Shown: positions 46,461 to 59,118, numbered from the stretch's first letter. The stretch: 64,000 nt of DNA from Pyrenophora tritici-repentis (GCF_003171515.1 NC_089390.1:6572001-6636000), one strand, 5' to 3'. Notes: a model not told the origin generated them from the sequence alone. Program-made: numbers and translations.

Positions 46461-48230
46461 GGTTTGTAAAATGAAAGCAAACAACAGGTAGACTCAGCGC
46501 ATATAGTAAACCAATTTCTCGCCGTGAGTTGAGAGCGGAAAGGAATCAAGATTTGAAAGTAAGCAGGACGGGAGTGGCTTTCACCCCAGATTGCGTACGA
46601 CCTCAAAACCCAGCCAGAGGAAATCAGGAAAGCAGAAAAACAGGGAAAACCAACACAAAAGCAACGAAAACAGAATCTCAGACAAGACTAGAAGCGAGAA
46701 GCGAGAAAGCCTAAAAAAAGAGGCTCCAAAAGAGGGTACAACGTTATCGAGTTTAAAACTGTATTACCCACACGCAACCGCCTCCCTCGCCATCTGACGC
46801 GCAGCATCCTAACCTTATAACCAAACCCACCCATCCACACACACATCTCAGCACCCTAGTAACAGCAGGGCCGGTCGCCCCATCAAAGCCACTCACCTCA
46901 CTTCTCACCTCCCCGAACGACACGAAACAAAACGCCGACTCACATCCTCTACCTAGCAACTTCGCTCGCTAACAAACGACAAGCGGGGCGGGCGCTTGCC
47001 CCCATTACGCCTTTCCTATTTCCCTTCGCATCTCCCCATTTACCTACCTACTGTACGTTACCAATACTTTGCTGTCTAGCCAGTCAAGCGACCGTAACCC
47101 AAGGGCGCTTAACACCACTCGCACACTACGTTTCATCTTTCGCCCCCGAATCATTTGCATGATTGCCCCCCCCCCAGTCCGACAGTCTGACAGATGCAAT
47201 GCAAAGTCCAATCCAGTGACAAGCCAGGGGGAACATGCCAAGCGGGGTAAGCGGGACTTTTGTTCGCGTTCGCTTCAAGAGAGCGAGTGTATTTTTGGGC
47301 ACAGGATGCGCCCCATGTGTGTAATGCGCTTTGCCCTTTTCTCAGCCCCAAACCAATTCCAGCCCACATAGACCAACCGGAGACTATCGTGTTCCGGTCG
47401 CGGGACTGCGCTGCGGCGTGGCTGGGCTGGACTGCACTGCAACTGGAGTATATGCCGAAAGCGCATAATGGGCTGGGGCTGGGGCTGGGCGGTAAAATGA
47501 GCCAAAAAAGGGAGTGATGCCAATGAACTTGTGGTCTGATCGTTGAGACTTTGGTCTTTGGTGCCACCCTTGCTTCGCGTTCGCTGCATGCACACTGCCC
47601 CCACACCAAAAGCAGTTTGCAAACCCCACCATCACCCAACAAACGTCATCATAAGTTCACAGCCTTTTTCTATTGATAGTTATATACCAAAACAGGAAAA
47701 CACATACACACGGCATAGATTTTCGCACGGTAACGCCAATAATTGATTGTATTCGATTGTGGAAAAAAAGTAAAGAAAAAGAATCATGTACCTCCCTCCC
47801 CACGCCACCATCGCACTCGGATCGAGATCCCATCGATCCCTTTAAGAATCGTGTTCCACCGAGAATTCAAAGGCAACTCAAAGAAAACACAAACCACCTC
47901 TTTCGTCCTCCCTCGGGGGTATGCTAGTCGTAATCATCATATTCATTAGTGCATACAGGCCGTGTCCTCGTTGTAGAATGTAGAAATCTTCTGAGTCGTT
48001 TGGTGTCAAATTGAGACTTTTCCCGACAAGCGCGCTGGAAGACGGTAAACGTTTGTCGGACATGCAGAGACATTGCAAAGTGCGCTGGTCGGATTGAAGG
48101 ATTCGCTCGCCGAGACAAACGCACTGGGTTGTCGCAGACGCAGCATCAATGCGGGACTCTCTGTCTCTCCAGTATTGATGTGTAACTCCAGCGTCAAACG
48201 AAGCCGGGCGAAAAGGTTGCTTAAAGCGCA
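46461..48230. other. 1.8 kb intergenic region
   Basis: Between two minus-strand genes. It contains a 10-C run at 47,166-47,175 and A/C-rich stretches. Short frames on both strands have no motifs. The left part is the promoter of the DOMON gene and the right part is the 3' flank of the Arg-rich gene. Confidence 0.5.
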
Positions 48231-49846
48231 CTAACGGTACCGACTGCGACGGCTGTCGAAAGATACTTCGTGCTCGTAGTAACGGTCATCGTAAGCTGAT
48301 TGGGGGCGAGAGTTATGGATCGACTTGCGCTCAACCTCAATCTCCCGGATTCGGCTCTTGCGCTTTCGGCGAATCTCATCAGAGATCTCCACAAGGTGCA
48401 ATACATCCTCCTGTGGATAGTTAGTACACTGCCTAGCGGACGTAGCTTGGGCAACTTACGTATTGCAGATACTCCATCACGTAGAAAAAGTCATCTGTCT
48501 CTTCACATGCGTAGCCCATCGAGTCAATGGCTTCGCGGATTACCAGGTCCTTTGTGATCTCGGTCCACATGTCCTTCTTCCGGTGCTTCACCGATCCCTG
48601 GTCACGGTTGAAGTTGATATCAATATCGAGTTCATCGAAATTGCTTCTTCCACGTCCACGGCTGTGACTTCTAGAGTTATTAGCGGAGGCTCATAGCATG
48701 AGGTGCGCAAACTTACTCTCTGCGGTTGATCTCAATTTCGAGAGTTTCATTTAGTGGCGGGGGAGGAGATGGTGGCGCTGGTGGGGAGGCGGGGTGGGAG
48801 TACGGGCCCTAACGACACCTGCACAACAGTTAGGATTGAATTGAGCTTGAATTTGGTCAGTGACGGGACTCACCATGATCGATGTGCCTGTGGTGGGTGA
48901 TGATCTCCTGGATAATAGGAGGGCGGATTTCTGGTTCTGGCACCTGCGGCGGTGGTGGAGGCGGCGGGGATGGAGATGGAGAGGGAGAAGGGGCTCGCTC
49001 CTCCTTGCGTCTGATGATGATTTCGTCTCTTACGACTTCGCGGTTGTTCTGGGGCGGGGACTCGGCGCGCGGACGGCGGATGACAAACTCCTCACGCTCC
49101 CTGGCTACCAGGTCTCCGCGGTGACGGGATGGGGGTGGAAGGCTCCTGTCACGACCTCTAATCGTCAGGGAACTCCTTTCTCTGCTCGAGTCTCTGCCAT
49201 CGCGGCTGTATTCTCGGCGCTTTGCATGAAGTTCAAAGTTGCCGTCGTGCTCTTGGAAGCGGATTGAGCCCCTCTCAGCAGACACGTCCCTACCGTGGCG
49301 GCTGACCTCACTGCGAGAAGCGTGGAAGTCGATGTCGCCTCCACGACCCCGGAAGCGTACGTCGTCGTCGTCCACCTGACGAGGGGCGGGTCGGCTGACT
49401 GATCGGACCGGGGGGCCATCACCACGACGGAAGATGATGTCTTCGCGTTCGCGCTCGACTTCACGAGCAGGAGGGCCTCGCGACTGCTCACGACGTCTAA
49501 TTGTGATGTCGTCGCGCTCTACATCCCGGACAGTGGACGCAGGGGGTGGGGGTGGGGGTCGGCTGCGAACGGAGCGTACGTCATCGTCGAAAGTGCGGCT
49601 ACTGCGGGGTCCTGCCCTGGACAAGTTGTCTTCGTCGCGGGGCCGCAGTGCAAGCGCTCCAGCGGTTGGGCGGCTGTAGTCCTCGCGGAAGAAGTCTGGG
49701 GCGCTGCGGCGAGGATCCGGACCAGAGCCACGGCGCAGCTCGAGGTCAAGTTCCTCGTAGTTGCGCTCGCTGCGGTTTCCGTTGCGATAGAAATCGCGCT
49801 CACGCTCCTCATAGAGCTCAGCAGTGGGATAGCGCCGCGACGACAT
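48231..49846 (-). CDS. arginine-rich protein with charged RD/RE repeats, unknown function
   Basis: Four exons, 49,846-48,874, 48,777-48,717, 48,670-48,460 and 48,410-48,231, give 474 residues. The first 330 residues are dominated by Arg/Asp/Glu, with recurring short units such as DDITIRRRE, EDIIFRRGDG, EEFVIRRPR and DEIIIRRKE (about ten I-I-x-R-R cores). A Pro-rich stretch follows. The C-terminal 150 residues form a conserved-looking helical domain: KKDMWTEITKDLVIREAIDS, GYACEETDDFFYVMEYLQYE and VLHLVEISDEIRRKRKSR. I know similar fungal proteins only as a domain of unknown function. The second exon is inferred from a CACCAG acceptor that keeps the frame; an acceptor about 37 bp earlier cannot be excluded. 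An RNA-related or nuclear role is guessed from composition only. Confidence 0.8.
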
Positions 49847-52059
49847 TGTGCTTGACAGCAACAAGTAAAGGCGTGCTGGGGAGAGTAGTGGTGGTGATTA
49901 ATGTACCGCTCTCAGCAGAAGGCTCAGCAGATATGGCGGGTGGGTGAAGGAAGGGGCACGGGCAAGCAGTAGTGGAAGAAGGGAGGAGGAGGGTAACTGA
50001 GGGTAAAAGAAGAATAACTCTGTGCCGTGTGGCCTGACGTTATCAACAAGGCCCGCCCAGTCGAATGCCCGGTGTGTGTAGTGGGGTGGGTAGCAAGACC
50101 AAGGTCGGGCACAGTCTCGCGCTTTTGCCATGACGTAGTTGCATGCTGCACCGCTGCACTAGAACCACGACCCAGATCACCAGGAGGCCTCCTGCCCAAT
50201 GGCCGCAGAAGCCGCTGCGCCTTTTGGCCCAGTTCGCAGAAGCTGCCAGGCCCTAAATCGCCGGGGGTGAACGTGAACAGGAGCGTTTTGCTTGCTGCAC
50301 CCGTCACAGAGGGCAGACATGTGTCGTCCCGACCTGAGTTTTTGTCATGTGTCATTTGTCACGCTCAGCACCACTTTCACGGGCGCATCGTGGGGCTAGA
50401 ACCACTGACTCTGCAAGCCCTCATGCCACAGCATGTCACTCGAAGCTTAATTGTTCTTTTCCCAGGCTGCAACTCTACGTGTGTTGTGTTGTAGCATAGA
50501 AACTCGGTAGCTTCAGCCACTACGCACGCACTACAGTCATTACACGTACAGTAGTCGCTACCTGACCAAACGACGGGTTCGGGTAGACTACCACTGTGGA
50601 AAAATGGGCCCAACTCTACTGACTGGAGAGACAGCGGCCTGATCTGCAGCCTCGAGGCTCTGCTGTTGGTCTCCTCACCAGATCTTCGAGCCCAACTGTT
50701 CGCCATGCCATGTGCGAGACGGCCCGCTTTGCAACTACATATCAAGTTTTGCTTCCTCGGCGCGACTTCCGTCTCTTGGGACTTCCTTTTCACATTGCAC
50801 AGTATATGACAGCCATGGTATACCTAGCTACCTACAAGGCCGTTGACTTGATTTCCAGACCGGCCACCCCCGGTGCGCTTTACCTCGCCCAGTCTTCCCT
50901 GCATGATGACGTCGTTGGGCATATTCCCTCAGACTGCAATTTTCCCGGCACGGACTGGCTCTGAGAAAACCAACAAAGCACGCCCCGCAGTAAAACCCTC
51001 CGAGTCGTACTATCTACCGCAAGTCAAGTGTGGAGGGAAGGAAGACTCGGGGTGCGGATGGCGCAATCGCCCAGGGTTGGCAAGTACCGAACCATGCTGC
51101 AAAGACAGCCTAGTACCTTCTTCACGTTTCTACCTGGATTGTAACATGTAACATGCGACTATTGGAATACGCTAAGAATAGTTAGATCCACACTTCCCGA
51201 GCCAACTACACGTATCCACATGAGTACCTAGGTAGTTGCCTGCACGACATCTCCCTGGGTAGACTGAGATCGTATGATATGGGGAATACAATTGATGTAT
51301 AGATGCGGAGAACATCTCGTGTGCAGCCACCGTAGTGAATCAACACTAAATATGTAGAACATCGTTGTCTTGGTCTGAGACACGACATGTCTTCTGCTCC
51401 TTCCTCTGGAGCTTGCATCCATGTGTTTGTGTGTTTAAATGCAACAAGCAGTACGTGTAACTAATCTCTTACATCTGTCCAGTCTTCATTCAAGTCTTAG
51501 AATTAGTCCCCCTCTGCTTTTACTCGCCGCTACTGTTGATTTTATATTACCTGATGACACGGCACACTTGCTTTGAACGCTAACATTATGCTGTTACGGC
51601 TCGCTCAGACATGAACGAGTTGTTTGTCCAAACCCAGTGTCTCTTATCTCATCTCAATGTATCCCTACAGCTATTTTCCCTTCTGCATGTCATTTCGCTA
51701 TTGTCGCCTATGTATGGCTTCTTGTCCTGTCGGCTGCTTGTACGGGCTTGCACGGCAATGTTTCTGCATCAACAAATACTTGCATGCTGTCTATCACAAT
51801 CATGACTGTCTTGGAAGTTTCCGTCCAATTCATGCTTACTTACTCCGATTGTCCATTGGCCCGTTTGTTGTTGGCCCGCACTTGCCCTAGCCCGTAGCTT
51901 GTGTGACCGCTTGTTTATGCTTGACCACGACAACCAGTGTCGCGCTGAACAACCACGACAACAGCTTCGACATTCTTTAAGGATATCGTCTATCTCTGCT
52001 TGTTCCACACTAACACACTCACTTTGTCTCAGCAATCAGACAACTGTGAGCCAATTTTC
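49847..52059. other. 2.2 kb divergent intergenic region
   Basis: Upstream of both the minus-strand Arg-rich gene and the plus-strand helicase gene. No supported coding frame. One long frame enters the helicase coding region from 51,899, but its first 50 residues look like untranslated leader. Confidence 0.5.
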
Positions 52060-55000
52060 ATGGGTCGCGGTCGAAGGTCAAACAAGGCCAATCGATCGGG
52101 CGGTCGCAGCAACGGCACGGCTGCCTCCAGAGACCCGCGAGTTAGGCCACAAGCGACATCTCGTAACTTGTACGCAAGCTTGCAAGACACCGAGCATCAT
52201 GGTTAGCCCTGCCCTCTATCGGCATGAAAGGAGCTCCTCCGCTGCCACCGACGCTGCAAATACCTCATGCAATACGTTGACAAGCACTGGACACAGCTTA
52301 TTTCTGGATACCCTCAATATGCGCAGTTCTAATGATATAGTAGGTGGTGAGGTCAATGCAGACCTGAGCGAGCGATTCTGTCGCGCCACTCCCTTCACGG
52401 GCAGTTCAGTTCCCAACGACAATGTCCCTGCGTCTGAACCTGTGCGCCCAAACCAGGACATCCGCGACTATCTACAACTGGCAAAGAAGCCTGTCATTAG
52501 TGGTGCTTGGCTTAGAAAACCCGAGATCCCGACATCTTCAGAAGTCTTATGTGTAAAGTCCGACTTTAGCAACAGCGAGCAAAATCTGATCGAGATTGAA
52601 GAGAATATCCGCCCGCACAAGATCGAAGGTGCTTACGAGAACAAAGAAGACTACCTCAGAACAACATACGAGCTTCTACGCGAAGATGCGATCCGTCCAC
52701 TGCGAGAGGCTCTAGATGAGTTCCGCGCAGACCCATTCAAGGACGAGGCCGAATACAACAACCAAGGCATCGGCGTATACGATCCAGTATACATCACCTC
52801 GGTTGTTTTCTCGCCGCGAGGCCTGGCAACACGCGTCGCGTTCTCGCTTGGCCGCGTCAAAAAGCACGTTCGATGGGAGCAGTCGAAGAGATTAGTCACA
52901 GGCACACTCGTCGCGCTATCGCCTACCGATAATGCCTTTCAGACCCAGTGCGCTCTTGCCATCGTTGCAGCACGCCCTCTATCCGCGCTTGAGCAAAATC
53001 CACCCGAGATTGATCTCTTCTTTGCTCGTCCCGAGGACCAAGAAATTGATCCCATGCGCAAATATATGATGGTGGAGTGTCGCACAAGCTTCTTCGAGGC
53101 GAGCCGACATACGCTATTAGCTCTTCAGCACATGATGCGAGAGACATTTCCACTGTCCAAGTATCTCGTGTATGCTCAGAAGGAGGTTGAGCCCCCGGCA
53201 TATATCAAACACAACCCGTATGTCAATCTGAGCTCCCTCGTGAGCATGGAGGAAAGCGCAGAATATGAGAATGTGAACGTCTTGGAGGACTGGCCAACCA
53301 TGTCCTCGCACTCGCTCGACCGATCGCAGAGCAAAGCTCTGAAGCGTATGTTGACAAGCGAGTTGGCCATCGTCCAAGGCCCCCCTGGAACCGGAAAGAC
53401 ATTCGTGTCTGTTGTTGCGCTGCAGATTATCCGGGACAACTTACGCAAAGAGGATTCGCCTGTCATCGTGACGGCTCAAACAAACCACGCACTGGATCAG
53501 CTGCTTCGCCATACATCACAGTTCGAGCCAAACTACATCCGACTGGGAGGAAGAAGCAAGGACAAAGAAATCAAGAAGCGAACACTGTTCGAGGTCCGCT
53601 CGGCAATATCTCAGCAAAAGCAGCCGGGCAGTCTGAAGGTGCAAGCTAATATAGCCATGAGGAAGCTTACAGCTCAATGTCAGCTGCTGCTCGCACCGCT
53701 AGAGGCAAACAAGGGCCCACTTGATCATAAGCTCTTGTTGAGTCTCAATCTAATTACGGAGGAGCAAGCAGCATCGCTCGAGATGGAGTCACAGTGCACC
53801 ATGGGTATATCTGCTACCGAAAACCCTGGAATCCTGATGGAGCAATGGCTAGGCAGATGCATAGCACCTTGTGATCGACCCATCGGACCGGATCAGTTCG
53901 ATTGGGGCTATGAGGAGGAGGAGGACTTCGAAGTGGAACAACTCAAGGAGCTGGAAGCAGAAGCAGTTGCACAGGACGACGACGACATCGAGGCGCTTCG
54001 CGGTCAGGTCACCCTCCTCAGCGACAACTACAGAGGTACCGGCAAAGGTTTGAGCAACGCTGACATACAAGACATGTTGCGCAAGAGTGACGATATGTAC
54101 ACGATTCCAGTAGTCAGCCGCGGTGCCGTATACAACTATTTCAAGCGGGAAGTCAAGAAGAAAATTACGGCTGCAGTCCGCGGGATCTGCAAGCAGTACC
54201 AAGATACCGTTGACCAGCGCAAGGTTGGCCAGTGGGAAGAAGATGTTTGCGTTTTGCGCAAGGCACGCATCATTGGCTGCACAACTACCGGTCTTGCAAA
54301 ATACCGCGCTTTGCTCTCAGGTCTTCGCCCGCGTATCTGTGTTGTGGAGGAAGCAGCCGAGACTCTTGAAGCACCGATTACTGTCGCTTGCCTTCCTACT
54401 CTCGAGCATCTTGTCTTGGTTGGCGACCATCAGCAGCTGCGACCGCACACTCAAGTGCGCGCCTTTGAAGACGAGCCGTACTTCTTGAACTTATCACTTT
54501 TCGAGCGCCTTGTCTCGAACGACGTTGCCTTTGATACGTTGACACGACAGCGCCGTATGATACCCGAGATACGTCGTCTCTTGTACCCGATCTATGAGGA
54601 TACATTGAAGGATCATAAGATGGTGAAGGATGTTAGCAATCGCCCACCTGTCGAAGGTATGGGTGGAAACAACAGCTTCTTCTTCTGTCACGAATGGCCA
54701 GAGTCCCGGGACGCCAACATGTCGGCAGTGAACACTATGGAGGCTCAGATGCTAGTTCAATTTCTCAACTACTTGGTGCTGAACGGTGTCGATGCGACCA
54801 AGATCACAGTTCTGACATTCTACAACGGTCAGCGCAAACACATAAACCGGGAGCTGAGGAAGCTGCCCGATTTGCGAACAGTCGCGGGTATACAGGTCGT
54901 TACGGTCGACAGCTATCAGGGAGAAGAAAACGACATTGTGCTGCTTTCTTTGGTACGCTCGAACCGCAACCATTCGATTGGCTTTCTGAGTTCTGAAAAT

Positions 55001-56028
55001 CGCGCCTGTGTGGCCCTTTCTCGAGCCAAACGAGGCTTCTACATCTTCGGAAACGCAGAGCTTCTTGCATGCGAGAGCGGCACTTGGGCCTCCGTCGTTG
55101 ACATCATGTACAGAAACAAGAAGTCTCCAGTGACGACGGGCCAAGAGAGACGCCTAGGGTACCGGTTGCCGCTCGTATGCAGCAACCACGGACAAAAGAT
55201 ATGGTGTGAATATCCATCAGACTTCGACCTTATCAAAGGTGGCTGTGACAAGAAGTGTGAAGGATCGCTTCCGTGCGGACATCGGTGTCCATTTACGTGC
55301 CATCCGTAAGTTTGCTCATCAGATACTTTTGAGCTACGAAGCTAACGTCATGCTAGGTTTGAGCATGACATGATCAACTGTACACAAAAATGCTCCAAGC
55401 GTGTGGAAGCTTGCGGTCATCCTTGTGTTGGTACGTATCCAGTTGGGCTAAGCACAGATGATGACTTTGCTGATATTTTATAGCGGAATGTTGTGACCCA
55501 TGTAAATGCACAGTCTGCGAGCGTCGCAGCGGCGGCGTGAAGTCAACTCTGAAACCAGCAAAGAATGGAGCGACATCGTTTCGCGCCCCGCGCTCTAATA
55601 CGCGTAATGCTGTGCTCGAAGACATGGTTTTGAGGCCCGGACCATCTGCGCCCGTCACGGATGCACGCACGCCGCGCATGGCATCTGGACCACTGGTAGA
55701 CCGTGTCACAGAGCAATGGGAGCCGTACGTAAACGGAGGTGCTCAAGAAGATGATCAGCGAGTCTTCGAGATGAGGAAAGAGCAAGAAGCGCGTTACCGT
55801 GCACAGATTCGGTCTTCTACCCCAGCAGCTGGACCTTCTTCTGCAGGCGAACAGCTTATTCAAATATCTCCGGAGAAGAAGGCAACTGTATCCAAGAACA
55901 CCAACTTGCTGCTTGATCTCGACTTCGAGCCTCTGCCCGTACAGGAACGTCACGATGTGCGTCGCTCGTCTGCGGATCCTGCGGTGTCGAACGTCGCTAA
56001 GAGCACCTACATCAATCTCCTTGACTAG
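52060..56028 (+). CDS. SF1 RNA helicase with NF-X1-like Cys-rich tail (SAD-3/Hrr1/ZNFX1 type)
   Basis: Exons 52,060-52,201, 52,341-55,305, 55,357-55,430 and 55,484-56,028 give 1,241 residues. The Upf1-like core shows Walker A QGPPGTGKTF (about residue 393), VTAQTNHALDQLL (Ia), VVEEAAE (II), LVGDHQQLRPH (III), TLTRQRRMIPEI (IV), VDSYQGEENDIVLLSLVRSN (V) and ALSRAKRGFYIFGN (VI). Cys/His-rich pieces after it (CDKKCEGSLPCGHRCPFTCH, CSKRVEACGHPC and CCDPCKCTVCERR) resemble NF-X1 fingers. The family includes Neurospora SAD-3, needed for meiotic silencing of unpaired DNA, and fission yeast Hrr1 of the RNA-directed RNA polymerase complex; a role in RNA silencing is inferred. The first intron (donor GTTAGC, branch TTCTAAT, acceptor ATAG) joins a Gly/Arg-rich N-terminus. 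A start at 52,199 without that intron is the alternative. Confidence 0.93.
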
Positions 56029-56250
56029 TCGGGCGATGGGTGCAAGGTGGGTGATGAGTAGAGTCCATCACATGAAATGATATAAGGTTGGAACTTGGGG
56101 AGATCAAATGGTGGCGTTAAGCAACGAATACAAGGTAGATTGGCGAACCATTCGAAGTCAACTCCAATAAAAACCATGTCCCAGGGTATATCTCGCTCAA
56201 CGTGCAAACTTATTTCAGGTGTTTCTTGTACCATGTCCGTTCTGGTACGT

Positions 56251-56847
56251 TCATCCCGTCCTAGCCTCATCCATCTTGACCTCAAAAATGTTCTCCGCCA
56301 AGTTGGCAAGGTCACCACCCAGGCCCTTGAGTCCGGTCTTGATGTCTTCAATCGTCTGCGGCGCCAAAGCACCTTTGCGCGAATAAAAGTCTATACCGGC
56401 GGGCGTAAACAAGGTCTTGGCAAAATATGTCACAACCCAGCTATTCCCCGTGCCTTCCTCATCGCCATAACCCAGAATCTCCCACTTGCTCGTCGCAATC
56501 ATGAGCAAGCCCTTGCCCCTCCAGTTGTAGCCCAAGCTCGCCTTCTCACTCCCGTCAGCCTCTCCCGCAGCCTCGGTGTTCGGCACTTCGAACGGCTTAT
56601 CAACGCCCTTTACAGTTTTGACCTTGTCAGAAGTCAAATTCTGATACGTGACTAGGTCGTCGATTTGCGCAGGTGACGTCGAGGGTATGGCGTTGTACGT
56701 GATTTGCACGTTGCGCGACTTTTTCCACATGGGGAGCGTCGAGTGCGTCACGTTCCAGACGCCGGACAGCCATGATAGGAGGGGCGGTGTGAGGGATGGT
56801 GAGGCGGCGGTCGTGGGGAGGGACGAGGGTGCGCGGAGGGTTGCCAT
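56251..56847 (-). CDS. calycin-like protein, hypothetical
   Basis: Single exon, 198 residues, no signal peptide or membrane segment. An early LLSWLSGVWNVTHSTLPMWK motif (the GxW of lipocalin-like barrels) is followed by alternating strands: NVQITYNAIPS, LGYNWRGKGLLMIATSKWEI and NSWVVTYFAKTLFTPAGIDF. A C-terminal helix follows. This order fits a small beta barrel that binds a hydrophobic ligand. The call is by fold pattern only; I recall relatives in ascomycetes as uncharacterised. It lies convergent to the helicase gene across about 220 bp. Confidence 0.75.
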   Translation of the reverse strand: MATLRAPSSLPTTAASPSLTPPLLSWLSGVWNVTHSTLPMWKKSRNVQITYNAIPSTSPAQIDDLVTYQNLTSDKVKTVKGVDKPFEVPNTEAAGEADGSEKASLGYNWRGKGLLMIATSKWEILGYGDEEGTGNSWVVTYFAKTLFTPAGIDFYSRKGALAPQTIEDIKTGLKGLGGDLANLAENIFEVKMDEARTG

Positions 56848-58044
56848 GGCGAGGATATGGGATGGCTGTTGAGGTTGTGCGTGTGGTCTGATTGTTGGCT
56901 GGGGTTTTGCAATAACTGTGGAGGAAGACGCGTGGAAGATGGGGAGGATATGTGGGTAAGGAGGCTGACGATGATGATTTGTCGATCTCTGTTTTGTGAG
57001 GTTGGTAGGGCAACCTTGGACCTGATGGTAATTTGTGGCTGGAGAAACGCCGATCAGAACATTGGGCAGTCTTTGCAGCCTCGGACTTCTTTTGCTCCCT
57101 CCCGTTGAGGGATGACAAAAGGCGCTACATGCTTCATAACGGCATGTAGGTACAATGGCATTTGATCCATGTTACAGTTCCGTCCCCGTTAACAGTCATG
57201 TAGGCGACAGGGCTGACATGTGGAAGATCGCCGCTACCGCTGCCGGGAGCCAACCCAGCCGAGATGTACGATGTACGCACAGGCCAAGCCGTCCGTCGCG
57301 CCGCCACTCCTAAACATAGACGTCCTTCGCGGCTCAGCAACCACACAGGGTCCACAAGACTATCGACCACCTGACATCACCATGCAAGATCCCGCCGCTA
57401 GACGCGTCACTCAGTCGTGTCTTGGGGGTTCTTGGAGACGACTCGTTAAAAAACATTCAGCCCTCTTAGATGCCAGTCTTCAGGCTATTCATCAGTTGTG
57501 CAGCAGCCCTTGTTTCGGTGGCGTCTGGGCAGCTTTGCCTCAGCCGGGGTGCTGACGACACCTGAAACTCTTTGCGCTTCTACTCTTTGCTGCGCGGCCT
57601 GGTGGGCTGTGCTGAACGAGACCCATTTGCAGGCTCCACTCCCAGCACGCACAAAGGGCGAACTGGGCACACTGTGGAGGCGTCCTGGCGCCACTTTTTG
57701 CCCAGCTTACTGCCATTGATTACGATATGCCGGCTTGGGGAGACACAAGGCTGAGACGTGTTGCGTGGTAGTATAATAGTCCAGGTGGCTCCCAGCCTGT
57801 TAAGAATGTTTACAGTGCTTTTATTCTTTGCAGTTTTTCTTGGTAATTCTACTATATCACAAACCATAATCTCGACGTTTTGGATAGAAAGACTGTGGCT
57901 TGCTTGGTCTTTTTTATTTCCTCTGGTAGACGAACTTCACGACAGTAACGATTACGACTACAACAGTCCTTGACTGAACGGCAACGTCACGAAAAAGAAA
58001 ACACTTTACCCACACATCACATCACATCACACTACACAACAACC
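56848..58044. other. divergent intergenic region
   Basis: Promoter side of the minus-strand calycin-like gene and the plus-strand phosphodiesterase-like gene. A short hydrophobic frame at 57,758-57,973 is not supported as a gene. An A/C-rich leader precedes the start at 58,045. Confidence 0.5.
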
Positions 58045-59118
58045 ATGTTTTCAAGAAACCTACTCCGTGCCACTGCACTCCTACCCTTCCTCTCCACATT
58101 CACCTCCGCACAAAACGCCTGCAATAACTCGCCCGACCTATGCAATCGCGCATACAACAACATCACCTACCTCGGCGCCCACGACTCACCCTTCCTCCGC
58201 AACGAAGAAACCTCCTTCTCCACATCCGGAAACCACTACTACAACACCACCGTACAACTCGACTCGGGCGTGCGCCTGCTCTCCGCCCAAGTCCACAAGA
58301 CCAACGAAAGCGGCGCCGAAGCATGGCACCTCTGCCACAGCAGCTGCAACCTGCTCGACGCCGGCAGCCTAGGCTCCTGGCTGACGGAGATAAAAACCTG
58401 GATGGACGCCAACCCGCGCGACATCGTAACCGTGCTTCTTGTAAACTCCGACAACGCCACTCCCAACGACCTCGGTCCTATATTCCGGGACTCTGGTATC
58501 GATAAACTAGCTTACACACCGCCGTCCACTACCACTCTACCTCAAACATGGCCTACGCTCGACGCCCTCATCGGCAATAATACAAGACTCATGACGTTTG
58601 TGGCGTCGTTGTCGCAACCATCAACTCAATATCCTTATCTTATGGATGAATTCACGTTCGTGTTCGAAAACGAGTTTGAAAATACGAATCCCTCGAATTA
58701 CTCTTGTAACCCAGATCGTCCTACCAACCTTGGTACGCCCTCTGCTGCTCAGTCTTCCGGTCGCATGTTCTTGCAAAACCACTTTTTGTACAGTACTCAG
58801 TTGTTTGGCATTCAGTCGCCCAATGAGACTTATGTCAATGTTACGAATGCTGCGACTGGCTTTGGCAGCTTGGGTGATGCGCTGGGCGAGTGTACGGGTG
58901 TGTATGGCAAGCCGGCGAACTTTGTGCTGGTGGACTTCTTCAACGTGGGACCGGCGATTGAGAGTGTGGATCGTGTTAATGGGGTCAGGAGCGCCGTGGG
59001 TAGGAAGAGTGTTAGTGCGCAGCCGTTGAGACAGAGTACGGGTGGGGGTGCGAAGGAGAGGGGGAGTTTACTGGCGGTGGTGTTGGCGGTGGGTGTTGCT
59101 GTTGCTTTTGGGGCGTGA
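58045..59118 (+). CDS. secreted PLC-like phosphodiesterase, probable GPI anchor
   Basis: Single exon, 357 residues from the start at 58,045. A longer in-frame start at 57,970 would put 25 polar residues before the signal peptide, so I reject it. The signal peptide (LLRATALLPFLSTFTSAQ) is followed by a TIM-barrel of the PLC-X-like group. YLGAHDSPFLRN holds the presumed catalytic His46, then come RLLSAQVHKTNESG, WHLCHSSCNLLDAGSLG and NPRDIVTVLLVNSDN. The second catalytic His of true PLCs is plausibly in WHLCH. About ten Asn-X-Ser/Thr sites suggest N-glycosylation. The C-terminus (KERGSLLAVVLAVGVAVAFG) is a hydrophobic GPI-attachment-like tail after a Ser/Gly-rich linker. Bacterial PI-PLC and fungal wall-associated proteins share this fold; the substrate is not known. 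Confidence 0.88.
   Translation: MFSRNLLRATALLPFLSTFTSAQNACNNSPDLCNRAYNNITYLGAHDSPFLRNEETSFSTSGNHYYNTTVQLDSGVRLLSAQVHKTNESGAEAWHLCHSSCNLLDAGSLGSWLTEIKTWMDANPRDIVTVLLVNSDNATPNDLGPIFRDSGIDKLAYTPPSTTTLPQTWPTLDALIGNNTRLMTFVASLSQPSTQYPYLMDEFTFVFENEFENTNPSNYSCNPDRPTNLGTPSAAQSSGRMFLQNHFLYSTQLFGIQSPNETYVNVTNAATGFGSLGDALGECTGVYGKPANFVLVDFFNVGPAIESVDRVNGVRSAVGRKSVSAQPLRQSTGGGAKERGSLLAVVLAVGVAVAFGA

Noticed and set aside
57758..57973. Small hydrophobic plus-strand protein upstream of the phosphodiesterase-like gene
   Set aside because: A short frame in promoter DNA with no supporting motif.
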